Positions 43,628-53,641 of a stretch of DNA of 64,000 bases are shown here, piece after piece. The stretch comes from Ditylenchus dipsaci. Lineage: Eukaryota; Nematoda; Chromadorea; Rhabditida; Anguinidae. The notes beneath the pieces were generated by a model, which saw only the letters and a program-made list of their open reading frames with translations, did not search any database and had not been told where the DNA came from. Both the position numbers and the translations under genes were made by a program. The DNA is taken from assembly GCA_004194705.1 (NCBI GenBank), contig SADC01000153.1, positions 124,001-188,000 of the forward strand, read 5' to 3'. Position 1 is the first letter of the stretch, and each line of letters begins with the position of its first letter.

Positions 43628-44311
43628 CAGTCGAACCTCTCTATAACGGCACCTCTCTATCACAACACTCTCTCTATAACGGCACCTTGGACAAATCCTG
43701 ACAAATAAAAAGACTTCTGTATAACGGCACCCATTCTTTCGCATGTGTTCCGAGACAACTATGTTCACAATGACTTAACCTTCAAGTTGTCTTGCCGCAA
43801 AAATGCTTATTGTAATTACATTATGGTTGAATATCTTATAAGGGGTTTTGGCTCCATCTCTCAATGTGGGTGTGCTTTTCCTTGACACCCCTGTTGTTGT
43901 TTTCATTGGTTTAAAGGCTTTGGCAAAGGTAGGCCGGCTCATGTTAGGGCTGACTGAAACATACCTTAGAATCACATTTCATTCCATCCAAACATAGTTT
44001 ACTTTTGTTGGCTAGCCCTTGCCTAGTCTTAAAAATAACAAAAAATAATGTAAGGGTTGGTAATTTTATTGAAAATTTCACCAGAAATCAGGGGGGGGGT
44101 GTGAGGCAAACACCCTTATTCAGGGCTCGTGATGAAAAATTCCAAAAAAAAAGAACATTTGGGTTAAAAAAAATTTTTCATTGGTCTCCCTGTCCTTCAC
44201 GGATCTTGTACAAAAACCATGTCTATAACAGCACCTCTTGATAACGGCACCTCTCTATAACGGCACCCTGAGGCCGGTCCACAGAGGTGCCGTTATAGAG
44301 AGGTTTTACTG
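43628..44311. mobile_element. MITE with CAGTCGAACCTCTCTATAAC ends
   Basis: TA on both sides (43626-43627 and 44312-44313). Arms carry repeated CTCTCTATAACGGCACC. The interior (43750-44230) has no recognisable gene but includes a copy of GTAGGCCGGCTCATGTTAGG, a relative of the dispersed block in copies A and B. Confidence 0.88.
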
Positions 44312-45593
44312 TATCTCAAATGTAAGGATCTCTATAGGTTCCATAGGTTCCAAGGTTAAGTTGCCATTACCCGCATACCCGATCGGGTACCCGACCGGTA
44401 AAATGCTACCCGAACCGAGAACCGGGTCCGTGAAAACCCGGGTACCCGGGAACCGGGTTGAGCCAAATTACCCGACCGCGTCCTACCCTAGTTCATAGGA
44501 TCAAAATGGAATAAAATCAACTATTGACGCTTTTATTTAATAACCTCGTCCTCTTTTGAAAATTTGAAGTGTACCAAAATTTTTTCGCCCAAAACAAGCT
44601 CATAATTTTCCATCTTTCATTATCTCGAAATATTCTGATCAATGACTTACTATTTAAGTCTGGAAAGCATTAATTTCAAATCGCAATTGTCAATTCCTCC
44701 TCTTAGCTCCAGAATCTCCAGTTGGGGGCATCGATCACAAATTTGAGCAAGTTGAGCATTCTCTGTCTCCCAGTCACAAAATAACTCCAGGCTTTTGAGT
44801 GTGGGAGGAACATTCTCAAAAGATAGATTTCTGAAATCGCAACCATCTAAGACTAGTTTTTCAAGCGAAATGCAGGTCTTGAAAGAATCATTAAAAAATC
44901 TTGTATGTATTCTCTTGGGGTATCTTTTTAAAATTTTTGCATGAAGTCATAGAAAGGGAAAACTAAAATTTCAACTCACATATACATATTCTCCGATTTT
45001 AATGCTTTTAAGAGTGCTGAAGCGTTAAGAAATTTTTAAAAAATCAGCACGATTAAGTGTGTAGTCAAGAATCTCTAAATGTTGCAACTGATTTTCTGGA
45101 ATTCGCCTCAAAAGCATATCCCAGCAAAAGGTGAAATTATATGTGAAATATTTTCTATTTAACTTCACATTTCTCAAATAAGCCGCACATTCACTGGCTC
45201 TAGCAGAAAACTGAAAATATTTATTTAAAATTTCAAGGACCGGCTAAAAATCGCTAAAAAGGCCTTAAATCAATTTTCCGGAAAAAAAATGAACAAAGTT
45301 CATTTTTTTAAATTTATTCTAAAAAACCATACCTGAACACTCAAATATAAAAAAATTCTATAACATTGGTTTTGTAGCTATTGAGTAGCTCTACAATATA
45401 TTGATAAGGTGTTGGTGAAGCATGAAATCCTTGAGCAGTGTTTTAAATCGATAATTTTGTTTTTGAATTACTTTCAATTCAAAATGTTTTAAAATAGCCA
45501 TATTTCAATGCCCGATAGACGCAACTCTTTTTTGTTGACCCCTCGTTTTGTAAGCATTAATTCCAGCTTTAAAATAAATTATTCAGTATTCTT

Positions 45594-45915
45594 TTAAAGG
45601 ACTATACTTGCTGATGACAATGGGAATTTGGCAAATTCAAATGCGCGCGGGATACTTTTTCATTCCGAAATTATTTTCTTAACTATTCACAAAGAATTAT
45701 AAGGAATGACCAGAAATAACAGAGCACACACGAGAATCAAGCCCGAGACAAATAATCACCACCCTACGTTGCTTTATCCTTTGAGCTACCTAGGCCACTT
45801 ATATAAATTGGTGTTTTGTATTTCGATTCAAAAGTATTTTTGCAATCTGAAAAGTGTCCCGTGCGCGTTTGAATTTGCCGAATTTTCATTATCATCAACA
45901 AGTATGGTACTTTTA
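45594..45915. mobile_element. TIR element with GATGATAATG ends and a tRNA-like centre
   Basis: The left arm, with ACTATACTTGCTGATGACAA and GGCAAATTCAAATGCGCGCG, is inverted at 45845-45915. Copies of the same ends lie at 60258/61103 and 61804/63094. A minus-strand tRNA-like sequence (TAGCTCAAAGGATAAAGC, then GGGCTTGATTCTCG) sits at 45729-45796. It lies in the large gap between exons 2 and 3 of the F-box/LRR gene. Confidence 0.75.
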
Positions 45916-46039
45916 GTGATGTAAAAGACAAAATTTTACTTATTTTTAATTTATTTTTACACTGAGAGATGAAAGAGAAGTGTCCCTGCCAATTTAAATT
46001 TTGCTCATAAAATATGGTCCTTTTATTTAAAATATCTTA

Positions 46040-46320
46040 AAAAAGAGCACTTTACCTACACCCCACCACTCAATTAACCTTGACCCCCACCATTGAATCA
46101 GCTTGGGGGACCAAGGCAAAAAAAATTTCATTTTTCGATACCGATAATTTTTTCGCATCATAATAATTTAAAAGTGTGAATATACTGTTTTTAAAACTTA
46201 CTTTAAGATTTTAAATTTAAAAAAAAAATAAAAATAAAAAAAGTTGCCTTGGTCCCCCAAGCTGATTCACTGGTGGGGGGTCAAGGTTAATCGAGTGGTG
46301 GGGGTATAGGTGAATTTAGC
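46040..46320. repeat. Palindromic element within the F-box/LRR gene
   Basis: CACCACTCAATTAACCTTGA and GGTCAAGGTTAATCGAGTGG, and AATCAGCTTGGGGGACCAAG with its inverse, form two arms of about 80 bp around an AT-rich centre. The right edge comes within 20 bp of the exon 2 donor. Confidence 0.75.
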
Positions 46321-46752
46321 CAAAAAAATCATTACCTTTTTCCTTCCACTCGCCTTTACAAAGTAATGACTCATTTTTGGAGCCCCGAGACGAGCTCTAC
46401 GAAAATCGGAAAATGTTGTATCACGCCATTTATGTGCTTGAATAATGTTTCTCCATCCGCAGCACACTTTTTTCGTCAGTTTTCTTGTCTCGTAGTCAAA
46501 CAGCTCAAAGATACGGATCTGCAAAATGAACAATTATAGAGCAATTATTGAAAAAAAAATATTGCCATCCTGGGCCACATAATAACGCTGAAAATTTGAA
46601 AGAAGTGAGACAAAAAATCAAATATAAAATTATCAAGGAAAAAGTTTTTAGTCGCAAAAAGGTATTTTTCTTTGCATATAGTTATTGGTTATTAGAAATA
46701 GTGAAAGAAAAAAATTAACCATGATTTCGAGTGGCAGACTTTGGATGCTCAT

Positions 46753-47280
46753 AGTGGCCTAAATATTGTGAAAAAATATATGATTATTAGTTATTAGTTT
46801 TATTTCATTTAGTACTTTCGACAATACAACTCCTGCAGCAGATCGTTTGCGAATGTTGTAGGTGCTCGACATGGTGAATAGATGAGAGAGTATCTAGACA
46901 AAAAATGTGAATTATCAGACAACCAATTTGAACTGTTCAAATTCGAGATACAGTCAAGCCTACCAATAACGTACTGCTCGGTCAGTCCCATGCAGTTCGT
47001 TATTCAGAGGTTTGCTCTTGCTCATATTTGAGTAATGTGACTCTGATGATTGAACATATGGCTCAGGCTCCAAGCCAGAGCAAAATTAAGAGAAACTCCG
47101 AGCGAGAGCCAGAAAAAATGTGAAACCCATCCCAGAAAAAAAAGCGAGAGCTAGAACTAAAGTTTCAAAAAATGAAAGCCAGAGCCAAAGAAGAAAAATA
47201 TTCACCACTGATTGAGTAGGATATATATGCTTATCTGAAGAAAAAGATTAGATCTAATAATTGTATTTCTTCTGGATGTA
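46753..47280. other. Spacer with a CAGTCAAGCC MITE fragment
   Basis: At 46950-47010 ATACAGTCAAGCCTACCAAT and TTATTCAGAGGTTTGCTC look like fused ends of a short CAGTC-type MITE. 47040-47190 repeats GAGCCAGAGC-like units. No gene. Confidence 0.45.
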
Positions 47281-47284
47281 TGTG

Positions 47285-47702
47285 AAAACTCCCGACAAAT
47301 GTGTGAAATTTCCCGACTAATTAATTAATTTTCCCGACAAATTTTTAAAACGAACATATCTCAGTGTTTTCTTATCATTTTTTATTTTTTTTAGACCAGC
47401 ATGTAGCCTTACTCTTCTAGTTTCTAATGAGCCTTCAACCAAACTGTAATAATTTAAAAAACATTGAGAAAAAATAGTTTACATAAAACAAGGAGTTGTT
47501 AAATAAAAACCAACTTTTCTCAATTTTTTAAAATTTTAACGATTTGGTTGATGGCTCATTAGAAACTAGAAGAGTAGGGCAGCATGCTGGTCTAAAAAAA
47601 ATAAAAAAATGATAAGAAAACACTGAGATATGTTTGTTTTAAAAATTTGTCGGGAAAATTAATTAATTAGTCGGGAAATTTCACACATTTGTCGGGAGTT
47701 TT
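47285..47702. repeat. 418-bp palindromic MITE
   Basis: Two arms of about 195 bp are nearly perfect inverses: AAAACTCCCGACAAATGTGT at the left edge, its complement at the right, with TTCTAGTTTCTAATGAGCC shared near the centre. No coding capacity. Confidence 0.88.
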
Positions 47703-48274
47703 CAATTTGATCCTTTCTTCTGAGAGAGAAACAGCACCTCAACTTAAATGTGTAACACTTTACTTGACTCCTCCCCTACGGCTGACCCTTTTTTGAGTTA
47801 AAACCGATCGCAATTCGTGTTTCTCGAGCTTTTTTCTCGGGCTTTTTCATTTTTCGCAGAGCGTAAAAATAGTGAATTTTCGTATCCTTCGAGTGTCTTA
47901 CCAAGTTTTTCAACATGGGCTGTGGCAAAGAAATACTCTATATGCATTTTATGATCAAGATTACAGGCAAAAACTGCATTAAACTAAGTAATATGTCAGC
48001 GTATACTCTTCTGACATATATAATCACTTAAAAGAGAATTTCTGAGAAAATGAAAAAGTCACAAAGGAATATTTACCACGATTTTTTTCAAAATGTTTCT
48101 GTGATGTCCATTATGTTCTGCTACTCTTCCTTAACAACTTTCAAAGAGACAGTCCATGTGAAATATGCATGTGGACCGAAATATATATTCATTTTAAAAA
48201 ATGTACTCAAATTTTGTTCGAGAAAAAATCTGTTAGTTTTTTTTGGACTTTATTCTTGGCTCTGTATTGGTATA
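47703..48274. other. Spacer, no gene recognised
   Basis: Includes a copy of the dispersed AAATACTCTATATGCATTTTATGATCAAG sequence family (split: AAATACTCTATATGC near 47930). The open frame at 48050-48310 runs into the next MITE and has no domain. Confidence 0.4.
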
Positions 48275-48906
48275 CAGTCGAGTCTCGATATAGTGCGAGT
48301 CGCGATATAGTGCGACCTTTTGGACTGTCCTCACTGATAATCTGACCCTCGATATAGTGCGATGCATAAAAAGTAGTTTTTTTGTTCGTCGTTGTGTGGA
48401 GAAAACACTGCTGATCATGCCATTCTCAGTCACAGCGACGCCTTGGACGAATTCTTTCACCAGGAGAGAAAGAAAAATGAAAAGCAGAGCTATTTACCGT
48501 ATAACCTCCGTCTATTTTTCAACCCTTGAAAAATAGAAAAAAAAATATTTTGATTTTGAGATTTTTAAGTGCTCAACCAAAGTCTACAAAATAAAATCAA
48601 CTAAGATCACGGTGATTAAGAAAACGCAAAAAACAGATCTGCAGAACAATTTTCGTGGGCTGAGAAATAGGTCTTTCAGGGTGCCCGTCCATTGGAGGGT
48701 GCTTGTCTAATAGAAGTTATACGGTAACCGATTTGTTCCATGTAGTCCGATGTTTCTAAAAATTTTTATAAAATTTTATGTGCTTGCTGAATAAAATTTA
48801 TCTACACCTCCGGCTAAAAAAGGAAAAAATAGGGTAGAATAGCTAACCTCGATATAGTGCGACTTGCACCTGGTCCCAGCGATCGCACTATATCGAGACT
48901 CGACTG
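48275..48906. mobile_element. MITE with CAGTCGAGTCTCGATATAGT ends
   Basis: Inverted ends with TA duplications (48273-48274 and 48907-48908). Subterminal CGATATAGTGCGA units are repeated. A second MITE (48497-48724) is nested in it. A minus-strand frame (FVQGVAVTENGMISSVFSTQ) near 48365-48455 may be a trace of coding sequence. Confidence 0.88.
48497..48724. mobile_element. Nested CCGTATAACCTCC MITE
   Basis: CCGTATAACCTCCGTCTATT at the left and GTCTAATAGAAGTTATACGG at the right, with TA at 48495-48496 and 48725-48726. The internal TTGAGATTTTTAAGTGCTCAACC block is shared with the MITE at 52345. Confidence 0.85.
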
Positions 48907-48908
48907 TA

Positions 48909-49504
48909 CAGGGTGGCCCAAAAAAACCTGAAACTTTTCAAAATTAACAATGTTTTGTTTAAGACTTTTGAATTTATATATTTCTTACAATATTCAGCAG
49001 TGTTTGCAGCTTGTTTAAAAGCCAAGATCAAGAACTACGTGCTAGTGCAAAAAAATTTTAAAAATCACAGCAAAATTTCAAAGAAATATGTCAGAATTTG
49101 TTGTTCAAATTCAGACTTTTTGAACAGTTTAAATTAGACAGTTCAGTCATTGAAATTTTGCGTGTCGCATTCATTTATTGTTTTTTTCATCGTTTCTCTA
49201 TTTTTTTATATTGAATTTGGTGTACAAGGATGGACGGTTGCAGTCTTAGGTCATAAGGTCAGCTTCGAGACAAGCAACGTATGGGAAGCAACCACTTAGT
49301 GAGTTAGCCCTGTGGAGCGAGCCGCGTTAATCTCATGCTACGAGAGCTAGACCTAAGACTACGGCAGAATGAGAGGACTCAGAACCGTCCTCACAACCGT
49401 TATTTAAATATCCTTGCTTACGCCAAAAAAGTCTGTATATCAGACAGTGCGCGGAAGCCCTTGACAAAGTTTTTCGGATTTTTCAGTTTTTTTGGGCCAC
49501 CCTG
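48909..49504. mobile_element. Mariner-type non-autonomous element
   Basis: CAGGGTGGCCCAAAAAAACC at the left and its near-complement at the right, with TA on both sides (48907-48908 and 49505-49506). The left TA is also the right TA of the preceding MITE. GGGTGGCCCAAAA ends are familiar from mariner-like elements. The interior (49231-49365) has an 11-bp pair AGTCTTAGGTC / GACCTAAGACT enclosing about 100 bp that could f fold, function unknown. Confidence 0.85.
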
Positions 49505-49506
49505 TA

Positions 49507-49618
49507 TAGCCTCTTCCAGGGCATCGCTAAGCTTTTCAGATTGAATGTTGTTTTCTGACGCATCAATAATCCTCTTCTTTTCTTCAAGCAAAACTGACTT
49601 GTGCTTTCGAGAGCTCAT
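49507..49618 (-). pseudogene. CENP-B/pogo-type helix-turn-helix fragment cut by MITEs
   Basis: Minus-strand frame from ATG 49618: MSSRKHKSVLLEEKKRIID, then ASENNIQSEKLSDALEEAI, reaching the MITE edge at 49505. 'RK.k.lt.eeK..II' is the start of the CENP-B N-terminal helix-turn-helix found in pogo transposases and proteins derived from them. The frame runs into the mariner-type element. Past both MITEs, the sequence at 48273 downward continues for only a few codons before a stop. A TTTTTTAAG acceptor-like sequence precedes the ATG. Probably a dead transposase start, or a small domesticated frame. Confidence 0.5.
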
Positions 49619-49660
49619 CTTAAAAAAATGGATGAATGCAAAATACAAAAATAGAGACAA

Positions 49661-50898
49661 GAAAATAGCGAGAAAGAAAAAAAATATCCGCCTGCAAAAA
49701 TAAAAAAGATTGTAACATTTATGGCAAAAACAGAATCAGTTTAAAAAAAATGGTTGCAATTCAAATTTCATGTTTTTCTATATTTTTACAAAACAAAAGC
49801 AAAATTGAATAAGTTAAGAATAGAATGTGAAGTTTAGAATTGAAATTTAGACCATTCGGAGTTAGGCTAGGGGTTACTATTGAAGCATATGTTGCTATCG
49901 GAAAAAATACGGTAATTCTGTTGTAACAAAAAGATGCACTGTTGAAAAGTAGGCAGAAGGATGGCCACCCAACCCAAGTAAAGCTCTTTACCTTCAAAAA
50001 ATGCTATAAAAAAGTTTATTTAGGGAAAATTACCTTTTTCAGGGAAAAAGTGCCACCTTTTAGCGGTATTATGGCATCCTTGTGTTCACTATTCGTCAAT
50101 AAAAATGCTAATGTCTTTATTAGATACAATATAGAATTTTTTTTTTGGATTTTGTTTTTTCTCACTCACAGTGAGAATCTTAATGAGCTCACTCACTCTC
50201 ACTCACCCTATTTTTCCATCCTCACTCTCACTACCTTAAAATATTTTCATGCCCCGGGGAATTTTTTTATATAACCGCCAGAGAGGTAAGGGGGTAGGCG
50301 CTCATTAGAGGAAGGGAGGATGCTTTTTTTTTGCAACCAAGTGCGGACGAAAACTTTTACAAAAAGACAATGCTGCCAAAAATTTTATTGAACAACAACA
50401 CAATTTCCAGCATTTTATCTCTAGTCCCCCTGTTGTTTTTTTCTTGAAAAACGCATGCTCCCTCTATTATTTTGAATGCGATCATGGTTAAGGTGATCAT
50501 GTTAACCGTAATAGCCCGATCCTCATAATCGGAAAATTACATTACTATAATGGATATTGGGGATCAATACATTTTTCAAGAATAAATAACAAGGCTGAGA
50601 AGCTAAATATGTTGCCTCGTTAAGGTCAACAAGGTAATTTAATTTCACAAGGATGCATCTGAACAATCATCAAATTTTAACTTCGACTCTATAATGGTGC
50701 ATCCCATAAATTCTAAATGTACACCTAATCATTGAAATATTATCTTAAATTATTAAACTTAAAAGGGAATACGGTATATAAAATATTTTTGCAAACCGTC
50801 AATCATTTTTTCACTATGTAAACAATGCCATTTGTCAACACAAACAAAAAAGTGATTGCTGAATTTTCGTCTTTAGTCAGAATATTTAAATGTTCTTA
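49661..50898. other. Intergenic, no gene recognised
   Basis: 1.2 kb of AT-rich DNA. 50160-50240 is a short CTCACTCTCACTCA repeat. A weak frame at 49942-50274 lacks any domain. Confidence 0.45.
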
Positions 50899-51121
50899 CC
50901 ATATCTCCTCTAATTGCCGCCCCGAGGCGGCAATTAGAAGCATGCAATTTTTTCAAACTTCAAGTGGTTCAAAACTCGTGTTTTAATTTACCGTTTGAGC
51001 TGTGTAAAGTGCCGGTTAGATTTTTAGAATCCCTCGCAGGCACTTTTTAGACAGCTCAAACAGTAAATGAAAACAGGATTTTCAGGCCACTTGAAGGGGG
51101 TGGCAATTAGAGGAAATACGG
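50899..51121. mobile_element. CCRTATYTCCTCTAATTG-type MITE
   Basis: CCATATCTCCTCTAATTGCC at the left and GGCAATTAGAGGAAATACGG at the right, TA on both sides. The interior has inverted copies of TCAAGTGG(T/C)..AAAC and TGAGCTGT pieces. Confidence 0.85.
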
Positions 51122-51678
51122 TAATCTTCATGTTTTGATTTGAGAGCCGAAATCTTTAAAGTTTTTGAAATTTCACCTAAAATCTTCATTTTGGTACTCG
51201 AAAATAAACGGGCAGTGATAACATGTCAACTTTTCACTAAACATAAACAAATTTTACTTGATTTCAAAACTTTGAGTTGCCTTAATTGCTTCAAGAAATT
51301 TTCGACGTTATATACTTTTTTTTTTTCATTCTGGAGCTGTCTTTTGTTCTTACTACTTAGACTAAAGGGTAGGCCAGCGTATGTTAGGACGGACTAATAA
51401 ATGCATCACGCACTTTTCCCGGGGTAATCTGGGTCTCGGATAAATATTTGAGTGCTTTTTATGAGGTTTTATAAAAAAAGAGATGAGCACAAAATGGGAC
51501 AAAAGGTATATAACGTCAGCGCATTAAATTTTTCAGCTTAAATAATTATAGGTAATGAAAAATGTGAATTGACTATAAAATTTTTTAATATTTTTTATAT
51601 TTTATAAATTTTATAAATTAATTATATGAATGTTTAAATTGGAAGAAGGTGAATGAAATTGAATGTAGCATTTTGCTT
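51122..51678. other. Intergenic with dispersed TAGGCCAGCGT block
   Basis: 51345-51440 is a copy of the AAGGGTAGGCCAGCGTATGT family also found in copies A/B, 13925, 43930 and (inverted) 54750. No gene recognised. Confidence 0.5.
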
Positions 51679-53123
51679 TCAGAATTGAGCCAGCAGCAAG
51701 GCGAAAGCAGTGCAAGTAGCCAGGGCTAGGTTAAAAATAGTCAGCTGGCCGGCTCCATCATCAGCAGTGGTGCTTTCAAAATCGTCTGGATCAGCAGAAG
51801 TATCGTTAAGAGCAGATTCAGACGAAGCAGGACCAGATGTTGAATCAGTTGCTTTAGTAACAGCAGGGTCCCTTGAAAGATATTTTTAAAATAAATTGCA
51901 GATAATGCGTAAACGCATACTTGAAGGTTGCGCATCTTTGAAGTACATCTGGAGGAGAAGGCATTTTTGGGGTGCCAAGCAAGCTACATACGAATCCATC
52001 AGCCTATATAAAAATTAATGACATCAAAAGAAATCATTTTTCAAGTTTTTAAAAAATTACGGGCACAGCACTGGATCATTAGCTAGTTTTGCAGGTTCTT
52101 TGCTATTTTCGTACTTAAATTTTAATTTTCATTTTAATTTTTGTAAAAATTGATGTTAAACATGAAAGAAATCGACATTAGTAGTTGTTTGTTGTTTTGT
52201 TTGTTTTGCTTTGGGCGTTTAAACCAACCTGGGTTGTTGGCGACCGGTTAATGCATAGTTTCGGTTAACCAGGTCCTGCTCAAAAACTTTGACAGAATAT
52301 CAACAAGCTTTTACAACTATTAGATGCGCAAGAAATTTTGAGTACCGTATTTTCTCTATTAATTACCCCGGGGTAATTATTTTTCAACCCCTGAAAAATC
52401 CAAAAAAAATTATTGTGATTTTGAGATTTTTGGGTGCTCAACCAAAATCTGAAAAGTGGAATCAAGTAAGTTCGTGGTGATAAAGAAAAGGCAAAAAACA
52501 GATTTCCAAAATAATTTTTTTGAGCTGAGATACAGGGTGCCTATGGGGGGTAATTAATAGAGAGGAGATAATTATTAGAGAAAATACGGTACCTCAATTA
52601 AAGATCATCGAAGACAAAAAAATCGAAAGTCCCCTGAAAAACCGAGTCGTTTTTTAAAGTATTTTTTGGCCGTTTTTTCAAATTAATCGGTCGCCAACAA
52701 GTCAACTCTTTTTATGAAAATTCAATTTTTTTTCAATTTCTTTAATTATTAAAAATCTCCTGAATCTTCTGTGTTTCGAGTTGCAACAGTCCAGATCTAT
52801 AGAAAAACACAGTATCCAAACTTCAAGGAGAAAGATGTTTTCAATGCAATGCAATCAAAATTTAGCCATCAAACATAACAATGTCATGTTTTGAATTGAA
52901 AATCAACATAACATAGCTTTTAGAACTCCCGACCTAATATGACCCAAAAAAATGTATTCTTAGGATACATGCATTTAAAAAGTGAAAAGCACTCGCCTTT
53001 TCACGCTCAGATTGGCAGGTCGTTGGATCACGGCATTTATCCTCGCCAAGAGGCTCTTCGGATCTACAAATCACAATGTTAACGAAATCCCGTTAGGATT
53101 CCTGCTTTCAGGAAAACTTGCAG
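51679..53123 (-). CDS. Small cysteine-containing secreted protein family, member 2 (GPI-like tail)
   Basis: Paralogue of the gene at 53642-55204. Exon 1 homologue 53123-52997: GEDKCRDPTTCQSEREK is readable, but the signal-peptide part has CTG in place of ATG and a shift to an early stop. Then come exon 2 52113-52061 (YENSKEPAKLANDPVLCP), exon 3 52003-51921 (LMDSYVACLAPQKCLLLQ) and exon 4 51871-51679, whose Ser/Thr/Asp-rich stretch (SADPDDFESTTADDGAGQ) leads to a hydrophobic end (LTIFNLALATCTAFALLLAQF, split as LTIFNLALAT and FALLLAQF). That tail looks like a GPI-attachment signal. Exons 2-4 join in phase. Intron 1 has a GCGAGT donor, as in the paralogue, and holds a MITE (52345-52589). It is probably a pseudogene at the 5' end unless another first exon exists. 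Function unknown. Confidence 0.6.
52345..52589. mobile_element. CCGTATTTTCTCTATTAATT MITE in an intron
   Basis: Inverted ends CCGTATTTTCTCTATTAATT and AATTATTAGAGAAAATACGG with TA duplications. The CCCCGGGGTAATTATTTTTCAACC-type block (split) and TGCTCAACC are shared with 48497 and 57760. It lies between exons 1 and 2 of the 51679-53123 gene. Confidence 0.88.
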
Positions 53124-53641
53124 CCTTATCCTTTAGGGTTGGGTACCGATTTTTGAACTCGGACACCCCTGTTCTTTAAAAAAAATTCACTCCAAAAGTC
53201 TCAAAAACTATTCATATGCACTTATAAACCATTTTCAGCAAAAAAAAGCTCAAGTACAAACATATCAAAAGAAGTTTTGCCTTAGTGACCCAAGGTCATT
53301 TTTGGAAATGTCTCAAGAGCTTGGGTGAACAAGGCAAAAATGATGTTTTTCAATTTTTGTACCAAATTTTTTTTTCTCTCGCTGAAAATGGTTTATAAGT
53401 GCAAATTTCGTTATTCTTTGGTGTTAATGGAAAAAAAAAGCGGAATAAAAATGTGTACTTCAAAAGTGATTCTAAATTCATGAAAAAGCATGCATACCAG
53501 AGTTTTTGTATGCGATAAGCCCCTAGTTAACCAGTTGACAAAACTATGAAAGTTTGAACACAAAAAGGTTGTGAAATGAAAAATCCTTAATTTCATTGTA
53601 AAAACAGTGCAAATAAGTTGTAAACGTAGTATAACACATAC
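53124..53641. other. Spacer between the two secreted-protein genes
   Basis: 53480-53520 is a copy of the ATGCATACCAGAGTTT family that shows the empty site of the 31338 MITE. I found no GPI-like tail exon for the upstream gene here. Confidence 0.45.

Larger units (their letters stand above)
42814..44490. mobile_element. hAT-type element (TAGGGTGGGACGCGGTCGGG) with nested elements
   Basis: The inverted ends TAGGGTGGGACGCGGTCGGG and the complement of TAGGGTAGGACGCGGTCGGG are flanked by an 8-bp duplication GTTCATAG (42806-42813 and 44491-44498). Subterminal DNA repeats ACCCGAACCGGGAACCG-type units. Two other elements sit inside it (43083-43295 and 43628-44311). No transposase. Confidence 0.9.
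44650..46752 (-). pseudogene. F-box/leucine-rich-repeat gene, probably decayed
   Basis: Exon 1 (46752-46720) encodes MSIQSLPLEIM and joins in phase to exon 2 (46518-46336), IRIFELFDYETRKLTKK plus VCCGWRNIIQ, together a full F-box for SKP1 binding. A 1.1-kb interval holding two repeats separates exon 3 (45210-44980): LRNVKLNRKYFTYNFTF, LLRRIPENQLQHLEILD. Exon 4 (44923-44650) has leucine-rich repeats (ISLEKLVLDGCDFRNLSF, TLKSLELFCDWE, CPQLEILELRGGI) and TAG at 44652-44650. Exon 3 has an in-frame TAA at 45027-45025, and the 3/4 join is out of phase as I read it, so the gene is probably dead, though an N-terminal F-box fragment could still be made. TTTAG lies 6 bp before the ATG, a possible trans-splice or 5' UTR acceptor. 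Confidence 0.7.

Noticed and set aside
49335..49544. 69-codon plus-strand frame
   Set aside because: It lies across the right end of the mariner-type element and has no transposase-like motif.
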